Assembly (NCBI GenBank): GCA_041740995.1
Contig: JBGSKY010000136.1
Location: 1 to 64,000 of the forward strand
DNA: 64,000 nucleotides
Origin: JBGSKY01 sp041740995
Lineage (GTDB): Bacteria > Planctomycetota > Planctomycetia > Pirellulales > Pirellulaceae
Reading direction: 5' to 3'
The notes under the pieces were generated by a model that saw only the letters and a list, made by a program, of their open reading frames with translations, had not been told where the DNA came from and did not search any database. Numbering within the stretch: the first letter of the stretch is position 1; every line of letters starts with the position of its first letter. This document shows positions 1 through 9,165 of the stretch, piece by piece. The position numbers were made by a program, and so were the translations under genes.

Positions 1-1177
1 AGTCCTAATATTTACAGTCGCTACCAAACAAATCAGCCTCGGACGAATGGAGCAAACTCGGCTGGAAGGCAACTGGTGGTCGCAGATCAAAAATCTTTGG
101 CTGCCGGTTCTTACACCTTGGATTGCCGTCGCTTGGTTAAGTTGTTTCTTGTTGACACATTCAGACATGGTCGTGTCGAACTTATACCAAGTTCAAACGC
201 TAACAGAGCTCGCTTACCTGAACGCGTCGTTGGGTAAGCCAGACTGGCGAATCGATCTGGCAAGCTGCAGTCTTAGTATCGCCGTAGTCGCATTGATCGT
301 CACCTTCATCGCTCGCAATCCAAGCTTTCAGTCGGCATCTACAGCGAGCCAGTCGGCTTGGTCATGGGCCGGTGATCGTCATTGGCTTCGGTTCGCTTGG
401 GCTGCTCCGATCGTCGCTTGCGTGGGCCCTTTAGTCTTGTTGCCGCTGAGCAATTTGATTTTGAAAACAGGATTCGTACCGCCCCAGTTGAACTCACCAT
501 CAGATGCATCTTTCAGTTTCTCACAGGCTGTTACGGCGCTGGCTGAAGCACCATCGCTGTACTCTGACGAAGCTCTTTGGACGCTGAAGCTGTGCGGCTG
601 GTCGGCGTTGATTGCGGTTATCTTGTCGAGCATTATGTTGGCCATCGTTGAACGTTGGGCAATCATGGCTTGGCCGGTAATACTCTTATTAATGTTGATA
701 TTCGCGTTGCCCGGACCATCGATTAATCAACTTGCCATCAGCACGTTCAATCGTTCAGGTTCATTCTGGAATTTAGTTTACAACGACTCGCTAATCCCGA
801 CCATCTTTTGTTTGCAGTTTAGACTTTTGCCGATCGCGTTTGCAATGATCTTACCGGGCTGGAAAGCTGTCCAACGAAGATACGAAAGCCAATGGAAGCT
901 TGAATCGTTTCATAAACTGGGCGGTCCATTGCCGATGTTTGCTCATGCATTAAAGTTTCCCCTAGGCCTTGCAATCATCATATGCGTCGCCATCGCGGCT
1001 GGTGAGCTGAACTGCTACCTATTGGTCTTGCCACCCGGCGTTACACCGCTTGCTATGCGGATTTTTGAATTGTTACATTACGCAGTCCGATTTCGAGAAT
1101 CTGCACTTTTGCTCGGCATTGCGATGATTGGTATCGTGATTAGTTTTCTATTTCTGCGAAGGGTTGTGCTACAATAG
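1..1177 (+). CDS. ABC transporter permease, C-terminal part (partial at left edge)
   Basis: The frame is open to the left end of the window, so the ATG at 47 is probably internal and this is the C-terminal part of a longer permease. The visible part has about seven hydrophobic segments, including those coded near 95-165, 275-320, 385-450, 590-720, 960-1050 and 1105-1170. A charged cytoplasmic loop around 865-950 precedes a Gly/Pro-rich turn and sits where the EAA loop of binding-protein-dependent permeases lies. The overall look resembles the second half of FbpB/ThiP-type permeases, which carry two permease units in one chain. No binding protein or ATPase is adjacent on the right. An FbpC-type ATPase lies 33 kb away, and whether they pair is unknown. 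The permease call is fairly safe; the substrate is not known. Confidence 0.7.
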   Translation, partial: VLIFTVATKQISLGRMEQTRLEGNWWSQIKNLWLPVLTPWIAVAWLSCFLLTHSDMVVSNLYQVQTLTELAYLNASLGKPDWRIDLASCSLSIAVVALIVTFIARNPSFQSASTASQSAWSWAGDRHWLRFAWAAPIVACVGPLVLLPLSNLILKTGFVPPQLNSPSDASFSFSQAVTALAEAPSLYSDEALWTLKLCGWSALIAVILSSIMLAIVERWAIMAWPVILLLMLIFALPGPSINQLAISTFNRSGSFWNLVYNDSLIPTIFCLQFRLLPIAFAMILPGWKAVQRRYESQWKLESFHKLGGPLPMFAHALKFPLGLAIIICVAIAAGELNCYLLVLPPGVTPLAMRIFELLHYAVRFRESALLLGIAMIGIVISFLFLRRVVLQ

Positions 1178-1301
1178 TTAGAAAGCTTGGTCGATTCGAA
1201 AATCCAACCCAGCGATGCGCCAGCTAGCTGTTGCAGACTCGATCGGTCATCGATTTAGGCGGTTTGCTTACCCGAATCCGCGGCCCCATTACGTACTAGC
1301 A

Positions 1302-2513
1302 ATGATTGCAAACCACTTCAACAGACAAGCATTATTTCTCGGTCTGACGTTGCTGTCAGTCCTCGCAAATGCAACCTTTTGGATTGCCCTACCGAACAGT
1401 TGGGCGGCTGATTTCGACAGTTCCGAATGGTCTAATAAACACGTCATTCACTTGAAGATGCGTAACACGGCCGACGATCCGTTGGTGTCTGGTCGAGTCA
1501 TTGCGATCGATCAGGACAACGGTTGCTTACTGGAAACAAAGCTTGGTCAGTTAAGGATCGTAAGCTGGGAAGACGTCGCGTCAGCGGAGAACAGCGAAAC
1601 GCTTTTCCAGCCGGCGACAATCGATGAGCTGGCCAAATCTTTTGAGATTGAAGGCCAAGAGCAACATACGCTGACCTCGGATCACTACGTCGTTGTTTAT
1701 CGAGGTCCGCCAGCTTACGCCAAATGGATTCTTGGGTTTTACGAACGACTCTATCGCGGCTTTTATGACTATTGGAAAAATCTCGACGTCGAATTGCATG
1801 AACCGGAATTTCCACTGGTCGTCAATGTGTTCGCAAATCAAGCTGGATACATGCAGCAAGTTAGTCGCGACCAGTTGCAATCGGGCTCCGCAATGATCGG
1901 CTATTACAACCTCAGCACCAATCAAACGGTGTCTTATGATTTAACAGAGTCTCAAAAATTTGATAGCGCAAATGATCGCCTTTCAAAAACAGCGCTGATC
2001 AATGCAATACGATCAAGCCCCGGTGCCGAACGCACTGTGGCAACCATTGTTCATGAGGCGGTGCATCAATTGGCTTTTAACAGCGGCTTGCAAGTTCGCC
2101 TGGCTGATAACCCACTTTGGCTGAGTGAAGGTATCGCATTATTTTTCGAGTCGCCGGACATGACCTCTTCACGCGGCTGGAGCGGCATTGGCAAAGTGAA
2201 CCAGTACCAGCTTTCAGTTCTTCGCACCTTGCCGGCGCAGTCCGAAGATTGGATTACGCCGCTGATTCAAGATGATTCGCTTTTTCATGAGGCCGCTACC
2301 GTCAATTCTGCCTACGCAAAATCTTGGGCGTTGACCTACTATTTAGTCAAAACCAAACCCAAGCAATTTGCAGCCTACATCAAAGAGATATCGCAACTTG
2401 TCCCACTGATGCCAACCGATCCGAAGGTTCGGGCAAATCTTTTCCACACTCACTTTGGAAACGAAATGGCCGAACTGCAACGAGATTTGGTCCGATTTAT
2501 AAGCCGACTGTAA
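1302..2513 (+). CDS. DUF1570 domain protein, exported zinc-peptidase-like
   Basis: From the ATG at 1302 the protein begins with a convincing signal peptide (hydrophobic core LFLGLTLLSVLANATF, then a small-residue cleavage region before ADFDS). An in-frame ATG at 1215 would add 29 charged residues in front of that signal, so 1302 is preferred, although neither start has a clear Shine-Dalgarno. The C-terminal half is a DUF1570 domain: HEAVH at residues 251-255 of this start is a zincin-type HExxH motif, followed by LWLSEGIALFFE, whose Glu could be the third metal ligand. This family is abundant in planctomycetes and is thought to be a metallopeptidase; activity has not been shown here. It follows the permease by 124 bases and may be co-transcribed. 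Confidence 0.8.
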   Translation: MIANHFNRQALFLGLTLLSVLANATFWIALPNSWAADFDSSEWSNKHVIHLKMRNTADDPLVSGRVIAIDQDNGCLLETKLGQLRIVSWEDVASAENSETLFQPATIDELAKSFEIEGQEQHTLTSDHYVVVYRGPPAYAKWILGFYERLYRGFYDYWKNLDVELHEPEFPLVVNVFANQAGYMQQVSRDQLQSGSAMIGYYNLSTNQTVSYDLTESQKFDSANDRLSKTALINAIRSSPGAERTVATIVHEAVHQLAFNSGLQVRLADNPLWLSEGIALFFESPDMTSSRGWSGIGKVNQYQLSVLRTLPAQSEDWITPLIQDDSLFHEAATVNSAYAKSWALTYYLVKTKPKQFAAYIKEISQLVPLMPTDPKVRANLFHTHFGNEMAELQRDLVRFISRL

Positions 2514-2627
2514 AAGTTGACTATAATCAGGGCCGTTACTTCTCGATCTACAGCGTCGCTTGTTGACTGGTTGCGTTTAACTCGCACGACACTCGCCGCT
2601 CTGTCCGCTCAATACGGTCGCTGATTG

Positions 2628-4268
2628 ATGTCCAAGCCAAATGAAATTGTTTGCCAAGTCCTGAAGCTTTCCATACCGCCAAGTTCGTTAAATCTTTATG
2701 CGTTGCTTGGCGTCAAAGAACTTTCCAGTGACAATCAAGCGATCACAACCGCAATACAAAATTGCATCAACACGCTAAAACAAGAAGCGACAAATTACTC
2801 GCCAGAACAGATAAACGTTGTCAAATCGGCGATCAAGCAATGCCATGCAACTTTGACCGATCCAACTCGAAAATCGCAATACGATCAACAGCTCGGCAAA
2901 GCAATCCAGCGTGCAAAAAACGTCGCTCAAGAACCAAACGCTGCACCGGAGAATATTGCCCGCGAGCTTGCGCCAGAAAACCAAACCGAACCACCCGCAA
3001 AGCTTGCGACTGTAACGCCACCGCCAGCGAAGGCGACTGTCGAGCGAATTCAGCCGGAATTTTCCGATCCGCTCGATGAAATTCTCCCCGTCGGCGATCC
3101 TTTGGCCGAGTTTTCGATGAAGGAACATCTCGCTCAATCGACCAAGAGCGACGCAATCGAATCGGTTGAAAGCAGATTGAATGCGTTGCAACGTTTAAGC
3201 TCGCCGAACGCGTCAGCAAATTCGCCGCCGGAGTTGACCTTTCATTCGGCGGCGATCGGCAATGAAGCTCGATCGATGGCCGCTGGTGGCGGAAACTCGA
3301 TCCAGCAGCGAATGCGTCGCAAGCGGATAATCCGCGACTCGTTGACGCTTGGCGGGCTTGGACTGATGGCGATCGCTTTGATCGGATTTGCGACTTATCG
3401 TTTTCTCAACCCCTCGCTCGGCAAGTCGGTTGCATCAAACGTTGCCGACTCGGAAACCGAGCTAGCCAACCAATTACCATCGATTGAAAACGAGCTCGTT
3501 CCGGCCGGAACAAATAATCTCGATACGAATTCGGAAACGGAGAATTCTGACACTAGGCAAACAAAAGCCACCAGGCCCGTGAAGCCTCGACGCGATCAGC
3601 CAAATTCTTTCGGTGAGCTGCCTGCAATCGGCGATAGTTTTGCGGCCTCGGAAGATGGGCAATTTTTCACCGATTCCGCACCAGCCGATGCACCGGAACC
3701 TCCCTCGGCCATGGCTGTGATGGAAACCAAGTACGACGCGAAACGCTGGGAGGAGCTAAAAAGTCTAACTCGCTCAAGCATTGCGTCGAAAGATTTCGCC
3801 AACTTTGATGCCAACGTCGCAGAGTTGCTTGCAATGCGAATTCCCAACGCGAACTTGGAAAACGAACGAAAGCTAATCGATCGAACAGGTCAATTGTATC
3901 GTATCGCAAATGAAAGCTTCAACACGGCAGTCAATGAGCTTGGTTCCGGCGAAGCGATAGAAATGGCCGACGGAAAAATGATCAATTTCATCGAATCCAA
4001 AGGTCAGCAATTGAAGTTCCGCATTGACGGAAAAAATGCGGACTTCGCCGTCGATCAGATGCCCGCTAACGTCGTTGCCAAAATCTTAACGATGGGACTG
4101 GACGCTCAAGCAGCAGTCGATCTTGCGGCCCAAGGACTCTTTCTCAAGCTCTATTCTTCCGATGAAGAATTTCAACAGCGCGGCGATGAATTGCTGCAAC
4201 AAGCCGCAGCGCTGGATAAGAAGTTCAGCAGCCTTGATGATTTGACCGCAAGCGAATACGCCAAGTGA
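2628..4268 (+). CDS. Membrane-anchored J-domain-like protein
   Basis: Residues about 20-90 from the ATG at 2628 resemble a DnaJ-type J domain: LNLYALLGV at the start of helix I and DPTRKSQYDQQL at the end of helix IV. The HPD tripeptide that stimulates Hsp70 ATPase is absent between helices II and III. A Pro/Ala-rich linker follows, then a basic stretch (RMRRKR) and one membrane helix at about 239-258. Behind it lies a long acidic, low-complexity segment and a C-terminal helical domain of about 180 residues. A TTG lies directly in front of the ATG, but ATG is the simpler start. Proteins of this layout are typical of planctomycetes. The function is unknown, and a chaperone role is doubtful without HPD. 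Confidence 0.7.
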   Translation: MSKPNEIVCQVLKLSIPPSSLNLYALLGVKELSSDNQAITTAIQNCINTLKQEATNYSPEQINVVKSAIKQCHATLTDPTRKSQYDQQLGKAIQRAKNVAQEPNAAPENIARELAPENQTEPPAKLATVTPPPAKATVERIQPEFSDPLDEILPVGDPLAEFSMKEHLAQSTKSDAIESVESRLNALQRLSSPNASANSPPELTFHSAAIGNEARSMAAGGGNSIQQRMRRKRIIRDSLTLGGLGLMAIALIGFATYRFLNPSLGKSVASNVADSETELANQLPSIENELVPAGTNNLDTNSETENSDTRQTKATRPVKPRRDQPNSFGELPAIGDSFAASEDGQFFTDSAPADAPEPPSAMAVMETKYDAKRWEELKSLTRSSIASKDFANFDANVAELLAMRIPNANLENERKLIDRTGQLYRIANESFNTAVNELGSGEAIEMADGKMINFIESKGQQLKFRIDGKNADFAVDQMPANVVAKILTMGLDAQAAVDLAAQGLFLKLYSSDEEFQQRGDELLQQAAALDKKFSSLDDLTASEYAK

Positions 4269-4356
4269 AAAGCGAGCCAGGAAGGCGATCGAGCATCACC
4301 TTGAGCAAAGAAGCCAAACCGTAAGTATTAATTTAAAGGTCGCGAAACTTCTATTT

Positions 4357-5535
4357 CTAGTTGACACAATTGAGCTCGCGAAGAACTTCGTCTTGCAGCC
4401 GCCGAAGCGATTGATCGCTGAACAATTGTTGCTCGGTCTTTCGAATAGCGTGAAGCACCGTCGTGTGGTCGCGACCGCCAAAATACTCGCCAATCTTAGC
4501 CAGCGACTTGCCACATTTGCGGCGGCAGACCAAAGCGGCGAGGCTGCGGGCGCGGACAAGATGGCTTTTCCGCGATTGGCCACGCAGCTCTACTAACGGC
4601 ACACCTGATTGTTTAGCAACGGCTCGCGCAACCGCGGCGATCGACGGTTTAATCTGCTGGTCGCGAGTCTCCAGTATTTGATCAATCCTCGCGTCATAAG
4701 CGGCGTCCATCGCTTCGTCGTCGAGCGTCTCACCACTTTCTGTAGAAGTTTTTTTCGCTTTTACCGGCTCGATTAAATTGGCTTGCATGAATTCATGAAA
4801 AAGCCCTCGAATCGTTGCCATCGAAACGTTTTTAGGAATTTTGGCGGTGAATGTCTCGTAAGCTTTGACTGGTATTTTCAGGCTTCGTCGACCGGCCTCG
4901 CGAGCCAATTGTTGGACCGCCATCTGACATGTGTTTGCCGCCGGAAATGCGATCGGAATAGAGGCTCCATGCGTCAGTCGCGAAGCTAACGCCTTTTTAA
5001 TTCCACGCAAATTTTGCGGCAGGTCAACGGAGGTAACAATCACCAAACCGCCCAGCTCCCGTAACGTGTCGAGCGTATTTAACAATTCGTCCTGCGCAGC
5101 GAATTTCCCAACAATGCCTTCCAATGAATCGACCAATAACGTATCGACGGTACGAAAGTTTTCACGAAAGCGATTCATGTCGTCAGATGCAATTGCTGTC
5201 GCGAACTGGCGAGCAAAATCGACCGCAGCGATCTGAATTGTCTTGGTTGTGTCGACGACTCGCATCCATCGTCGCACAAGGGTGATCGCAACCGCAGTTT
5301 TTCCAACGCCGTTTGGTCCGTAGATAACGACAGGCGAAACTTCCGCTAACTGCGAAAGCTGTTCAGCCTCAAGTGCATCGAGTAGAAGCTGGTTTTCTGT
5401 ACCAATCAGAAATTCGGGCAAAACTTGGTCGTAGGTAACAGTACAATTTCTCGATTTAGCGCCAAACTGGACGGTTTCCAACGCAATCGAGACGACGTTT
5501 TCAACAGGTAAACTTTGGATAGTTTGCACGTTCAA
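4357..5535 (-). CDS. dnaA: DnaA-like replication initiator, divergent ATPase
   Basis: The C-terminus carries the DnaA-box-binding domain with its signature intact (GRDHTTVLHA at 354-363, preceded by IGEYFG). The centre is an AAA+ domain with a Walker A GPNGVGKT at 73-80. Walker B reads TLLVDS at 132-137, where DnaA normally has two Asp; here the second is Ser137. Walker A lies at residue 73 rather than around 170, so domains I and II, which recruit helicase and accessory factors in other bacteria, are reduced to a short leader. A conserved SRL arginine is present in the box VII region. It may be the main initiator of this genome or a DnaA paralogue. I saw no TTATCCACA-type boxes in the flanks. 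It is convergent with the J-like gene. Confidence 0.85.
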   Translation of the reverse strand: MNVQTIQSLPVENVVSIALETVQFGAKSRNCTVTYDQVLPEFLIGTENQLLLDALEAEQLSQLAEVSPVVIYGPNGVGKTAVAITLVRRWMRVVDTTKTIQIAAVDFARQFATAIASDDMNRFRENFRTVDTLLVDSLEGIVGKFAAQDELLNTLDTLRELGGLVIVTSVDLPQNLRGIKKALASRLTHGASIPIAFPAANTCQMAVQQLAREAGRRSLKIPVKAYETFTAKIPKNVSMATIRGLFHEFMQANLIEPVKAKKTSTESGETLDDEAMDAAYDARIDQILETRDQQIKPSIAAVARAVAKQSGVPLVELRGQSRKSHLVRARSLAALVCRRKCGKSLAKIGEYFGGRDHTTVLHAIRKTEQQLFSDQSLRRLQDEVLRELNCVN

Positions 5536-5596
5536 AAATTCCGATTATCGTCATCGACCGGCTTAGGCAGTTTTCTGACCGGCCCAAAAATCCGGA

Positions 5597-6829
5597 TTAC
5601 CAAGCGGTCGATTCTAAAGTTGAAAATTCAGCCCAGGCAGCCGAATATCTGCTAATGGCGGCCGCTTGGTCCGGCGTCAGATTATAACGTCTGAGCGTAT
5701 TGAATTCCCCGTGATTTCCGAGAAACTCGCGAAGTGCAAAATTAGACACTAAAATTTGATTTTGACCTATTTGACGAAACTCATTCGATGGATTGTCCGC
5801 TGTCAAGCATTTGGCCGAAGAGCCGATTTTCTTCTGAATGACTGCCGAGGAATCTTCAAAAAATCCTGCCACGATTACGTCATCTTCGTTCCTTCCGTCG
5901 CCACGTATGCTTTCCAAAATCTCCGATAAATAATCAATTTCAGTCCCGCTGAGCGTCTGATGCATTTGCATATTGACCAACGTGAAAGTGAACGCTTGGC
6001 TGCGATCGACTTCTTTGCATCTGAACCACGTCACGAGCGGTTCAATTTCCAAAACCTCGGCTGGATCGTTCAACGTGTAGCTTTGAAAACGATCAATTTC
6101 GATCTTGCTTGTGTCAAAGAATATAGCAAGGCACTCCGTGCGCTGGCCGATTTGAACAGCCGGACCGAGCAAGTGCTCAAAGCGTTTGCCGTCGATTTGC
6201 ATTTGGCTGATCAATTGTGAGAGCATCGCCGGATCATTGGCAGCAAGCCCTTGAACGGCGATACAGGAGAACTCGTTGAGAATCTGACCCAGTCGATCTA
6301 GAACAATTGGATCGCTCAATCGTTGGTGGTCTAAGTGATCAAGATTGAAACTCCCGATCCGAATCTTGCGTTCATAATTTGAAAGGTTGCTCTGTGCGCT
6401 TTGAACTGGCGATGCACCCGATCGTATCGATTCGCCGACAAAACTTGAATCGGCATGTGTCGCGGAATGCATTGTTGGTAATGCGGCCCATCGATCATCA
6501 GAGCCTTGGCCAAGCTGGTTCGACGGTCGTGGTGGATTGAAATCCCGAGCGTTTGGCGCGACCAGTCCAAAACTTGAAGGTGACTGAAATTCTAAAGGTT
6601 GACTGGTCGAAGGAAAGGGAACAGTACTATTGCTCGGTGACCACCAGCTGCTCGAATTTGAGTTTGATGCCACAGGATAATTTGGCTGACCGGTCGCGAC
6701 AGCGCTGTTATGCGACGGTGCAATGGAGAGGCTTTCCAAACCTTCAATCTGGAAATTCTGGAAGAAGTAAAACAACGCCCCGCATGAAGCCGCCGCACTC
6801 AAGTAACGCTTTGGAATAGGAAGCAGCAT
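5597..6829 (-). CDS. Endonuclease/exonuclease/phosphatase-fold protein, degenerate
   Basis: The start chosen is the ATG at 6829, which gives a signal-anchor-like N-terminus (MLLPIPKRYLSAAASCGALF); in-frame starts at 6895 and 6943 are possible. A Ser/Pro/Asn-rich spacer is followed by a domain of about 230 residues with EEP-family landmarks: IRIGSFNLDHL, then IAVQGL where active members have a Q-E pair, and VIVAGFFEDS where active members have GDFN. The metal-binding Glu and the catalytic Asp-Asn pair are therefore both missing by eye, which suggests a non-enzymatic member. Similar proteins are common in planctomycetes. It lies between mutL and dnaA on the same strand, 150-270 bases downstream of mutL. 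Confidence 0.6.
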   Translation of the reverse strand: MLLPIPKRYLSAAASCGALFYFFQNFQIEGLESLSIAPSHNSAVATGQPNYPVASNSNSSSWWSPSNSTVPFPSTSQPLEFQSPSSFGLVAPNARDFNPPRPSNQLGQGSDDRWAALPTMHSATHADSSFVGESIRSGASPVQSAQSNLSNYERKIRIGSFNLDHLDHQRLSDPIVLDRLGQILNEFSCIAVQGLAANDPAMLSQLISQMQIDGKRFEHLLGPAVQIGQRTECLAIFFDTSKIEIDRFQSYTLNDPAEVLEIEPLVTWFRCKEVDRSQAFTFTLVNMQMHQTLSGTEIDYLSEILESIRGDGRNEDDVIVAGFFEDSSAVIQKKIGSSAKCLTADNPSNEFRQIGQNQILVSNFALREFLGNHGEFNTLRRYNLTPDQAAAISRYSAAWAEFSTLESTAW

Positions 6830-7098
6830 GGGACACCACCGAATCGGTTGACGCTGCGTCCATGCAATGAAAACGGGGAACTCCAATTTCCCCATAAGAA
6901 GCCGTTGTCGTTTCCTCGTCATCGATCGATGCCGCACGAACAATCGACTCTAAATAGATCGAGAAGCTGAATTGCTGCGTGTCGATTTCCGATGATACCG
7001 TTAGCAACAATTGCGACGGCGAGGAAGACTAGAGATAGAAGCATCTTGCCGACGACATCGAACGTCATGCGAAGGAATGCACTGTTTCCACTTGAGCA

Positions 7099-9075
7099 TC
7101 AGGTTCGCTTGAAAAGCTTATCGAGTTCATTTCGGCTGAAGTGTAGAGCTGTTGGGCGTCCATGGGGGCAATGGTGTGTATCTTGGTAGGCGTAACGTTG
7201 TTCGAGCAGGGCTGTAATTTCCTCGCCGGTCAACCGATCTCCTGCTTTGATGGCTGCCTTGCAAGCGATTAAATGCAACAAACTATCGATCAAATCTCTC
7301 GATTCAACTTTAGCTCCATCGGCCATAAGTTTTTCGATAACGCCACGAAGAATTTCTGCTGGAGCAATATTGGCCAACATCGCTGGGTAAGCGGTGATCA
7401 ATACACAGTCGCCGCCAAACGGTTCTATCTCGACCCCTAACTCGTGCAGCACCGCCGTATTTTCCAAAGCGATTGCCGCTTCGGCAGCTGTCAAAGTGAC
7501 CGGATCAGGAATCAGTAGTCGTTGCGTTTCCAATTTCTTTGCGACAACTTTTTCGCGAATCTGTTCGTACAAAATCCTTTCATGCAAAGCGTGCTGGTCA
7601 ATCACAACCATCCCTTGATCATCTTGTGTGATCAAATAGCGATTATGAATTTGAAAACCCAAGTGTGAATTCGCTTGAACGGATGAAGCGCGGGAATCGG
7701 AACGAGGATTTTCGTCATATCGCCGCTGGATTTGCGAATGGTCATCGACCGACGGATTAAGAACTTCGCTTGCCGGTAATCGGCGGTTTGCGGCACTAGT
7801 CGGTCCGCCTGGAAACGGTTGAAAAGACGGAGTCAAAGGCGAAAATACGTTTCGATTTAATTCAGGCATTGTCGGTGACTGGCCGAAGGTTGGATCTTCA
7901 CCACGTGCCCATTGTAGTAAGCCCCTCTCATGTTCTGAGAATGCATGATTGCTCACCGAAAGAGCGGCTTCATTTCCCGTCTCGTTACCACTTGGGTGTA
8001 TCGCTTTGTTCTCAGAGCCAGTCGTTTCCGTTAGTGGACGGTTTACGTGCGAAGTCAAATCGGTGCTCAAAAATCTTGATCGAAGAGTCTGCAGCAAGCG
8101 ACTATAAATCGCGCCGCCATCAAGGAATCGAACTTCGGATTTTGTTGGATGCACGTTCACATCAACTTGATCGGCCGCGATATCTATGTGCAAAAAACAG
8201 ATCGGAAAACGATTGACCATCAACAAACCGCGATAGGCCTCACCAAGGGCATGTTGCAACGCTCGATCGCGAATATAACGACCGTTCAAGAACAAGTATT
8301 GCATCCGATTATTACTTCGCGAAACCGTCGGGGCGACAACATATCCTCGCAAGCGGACGCCGGAATCTTCGCTGCTGACGGCAATCAAAGCATCACTGAT
8401 TTCCGAACCAAAGAAGCTGTGAATCCGCTCGCCCCAATTGGCAGTCCGCGGCAATTCTTGCAATACCCTCGCGGGAGTTCGAAGGGTCATCTGCACATTG
8501 GGGTTAGCCAAAGCAATTCGCGTGAACGCTTCGAGCGTATGCCCCATCTCGGTCTGTGCGCTTTTTAGAAATTTCCTTCGGACCGGCGTACTATAAAACA
8601 GATTGCGGATTTCGATCGACGTACCGATGGGGCAGCCGCAAGGAACAGGGCCTTCCCGTTGGCCGCCTCGCACAACGAGTTCGGCCCCCTGATCCTGATC
8701 AGCAATTCGTGATCGTAACGTCAGATGCGAAACCTCAGCAATTGACGCCAACGCTTCGCCACGAAACCCAAGCGTTTGGACGGCGAAAAGATCGTCCGCT
8801 GAAAGCAGCTTGCTCGTTGCGTGTGGGCTGACAGCCAAATGCAGTTGATCCGATGCGATACCCGAACCATTGTCAGCGATTCGAATCAACTCAATACCGC
8901 CGCCATCGATGACTACTTCGACTTGCGTTGCACCTGCGTCGATGCTGTTTTCTAATAGTTCCTTGACCACACTGGCCGGTCGTTCGATAACTTCACCAGC
9001 GGCAATTTTATTGATCAAGCTGTCGGAGAGTTGTCGAATTTCGCTGGTTCGAACCGTTGCGGCCGTGCTGGTCAT
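7099..9075 (-). CDS. mutL: DNA mismatch repair protein MutL
   Basis: The N-terminal GHKL ATPase is clear: NKIAAGEVIERPASVVKELL, DNGSGI and TLGFRGEALASI are the classical MutL motifs. After a variable linker the C-terminal dimerisation domain carries DQHALHERILYE at residues 493-504, which matches the DQHA(x)2E(x)4E endonuclease motif of MutL proteins in organisms without MutH. ACKAAIKAGDRL and CPHGRP (from residue 636) complete the metal site. The protein should therefore nick the strand to be repaired after MutS recognises a mismatch. The 658-residue length is normal. The start ATG at 9075 is followed directly by the conserved N-terminus. No mutS is in the window. Confidence 0.97.
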   Translation of the reverse strand: MTSTAATVRTSEIRQLSDSLINKIAAGEVIERPASVVKELLENSIDAGATQVEVVIDGGGIELIRIADNGSGIASDQLHLAVSPHATSKLLSADDLFAVQTLGFRGEALASIAEVSHLTLRSRIADQDQGAELVVRGGQREGPVPCGCPIGTSIEIRNLFYSTPVRRKFLKSAQTEMGHTLEAFTRIALANPNVQMTLRTPARVLQELPRTANWGERIHSFFGSEISDALIAVSSEDSGVRLRGYVVAPTVSRSNNRMQYLFLNGRYIRDRALQHALGEAYRGLLMVNRFPICFLHIDIAADQVDVNVHPTKSEVRFLDGGAIYSRLLQTLRSRFLSTDLTSHVNRPLTETTGSENKAIHPSGNETGNEAALSVSNHAFSEHERGLLQWARGEDPTFGQSPTMPELNRNVFSPLTPSFQPFPGGPTSAANRRLPASEVLNPSVDDHSQIQRRYDENPRSDSRASSVQANSHLGFQIHNRYLITQDDQGMVVIDQHALHERILYEQIREKVVAKKLETQRLLIPDPVTLTAAEAAIALENTAVLHELGVEIEPFGGDCVLITAYPAMLANIAPAEILRGVIEKLMADGAKVESRDLIDSLLHLIACKAAIKAGDRLTGEEITALLEQRYAYQDTHHCPHGRPTALHFSRNELDKLFKRT

Positions 9076-9165
9076 TTTAATTCTCCTGAGAGTCGGGAGC
9101 GTCTGATTATACCGTCGTTTAGTGCTCTTATCGAGTGTGAAAACGGGGTCGAAGCATCAATGCTA

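Noticed and set aside
4269..5596. Replication origin next to dnaA
   Set aside because: No cluster of TTATCCACA-like boxes or AT-rich unwinding region was seen in either flank.
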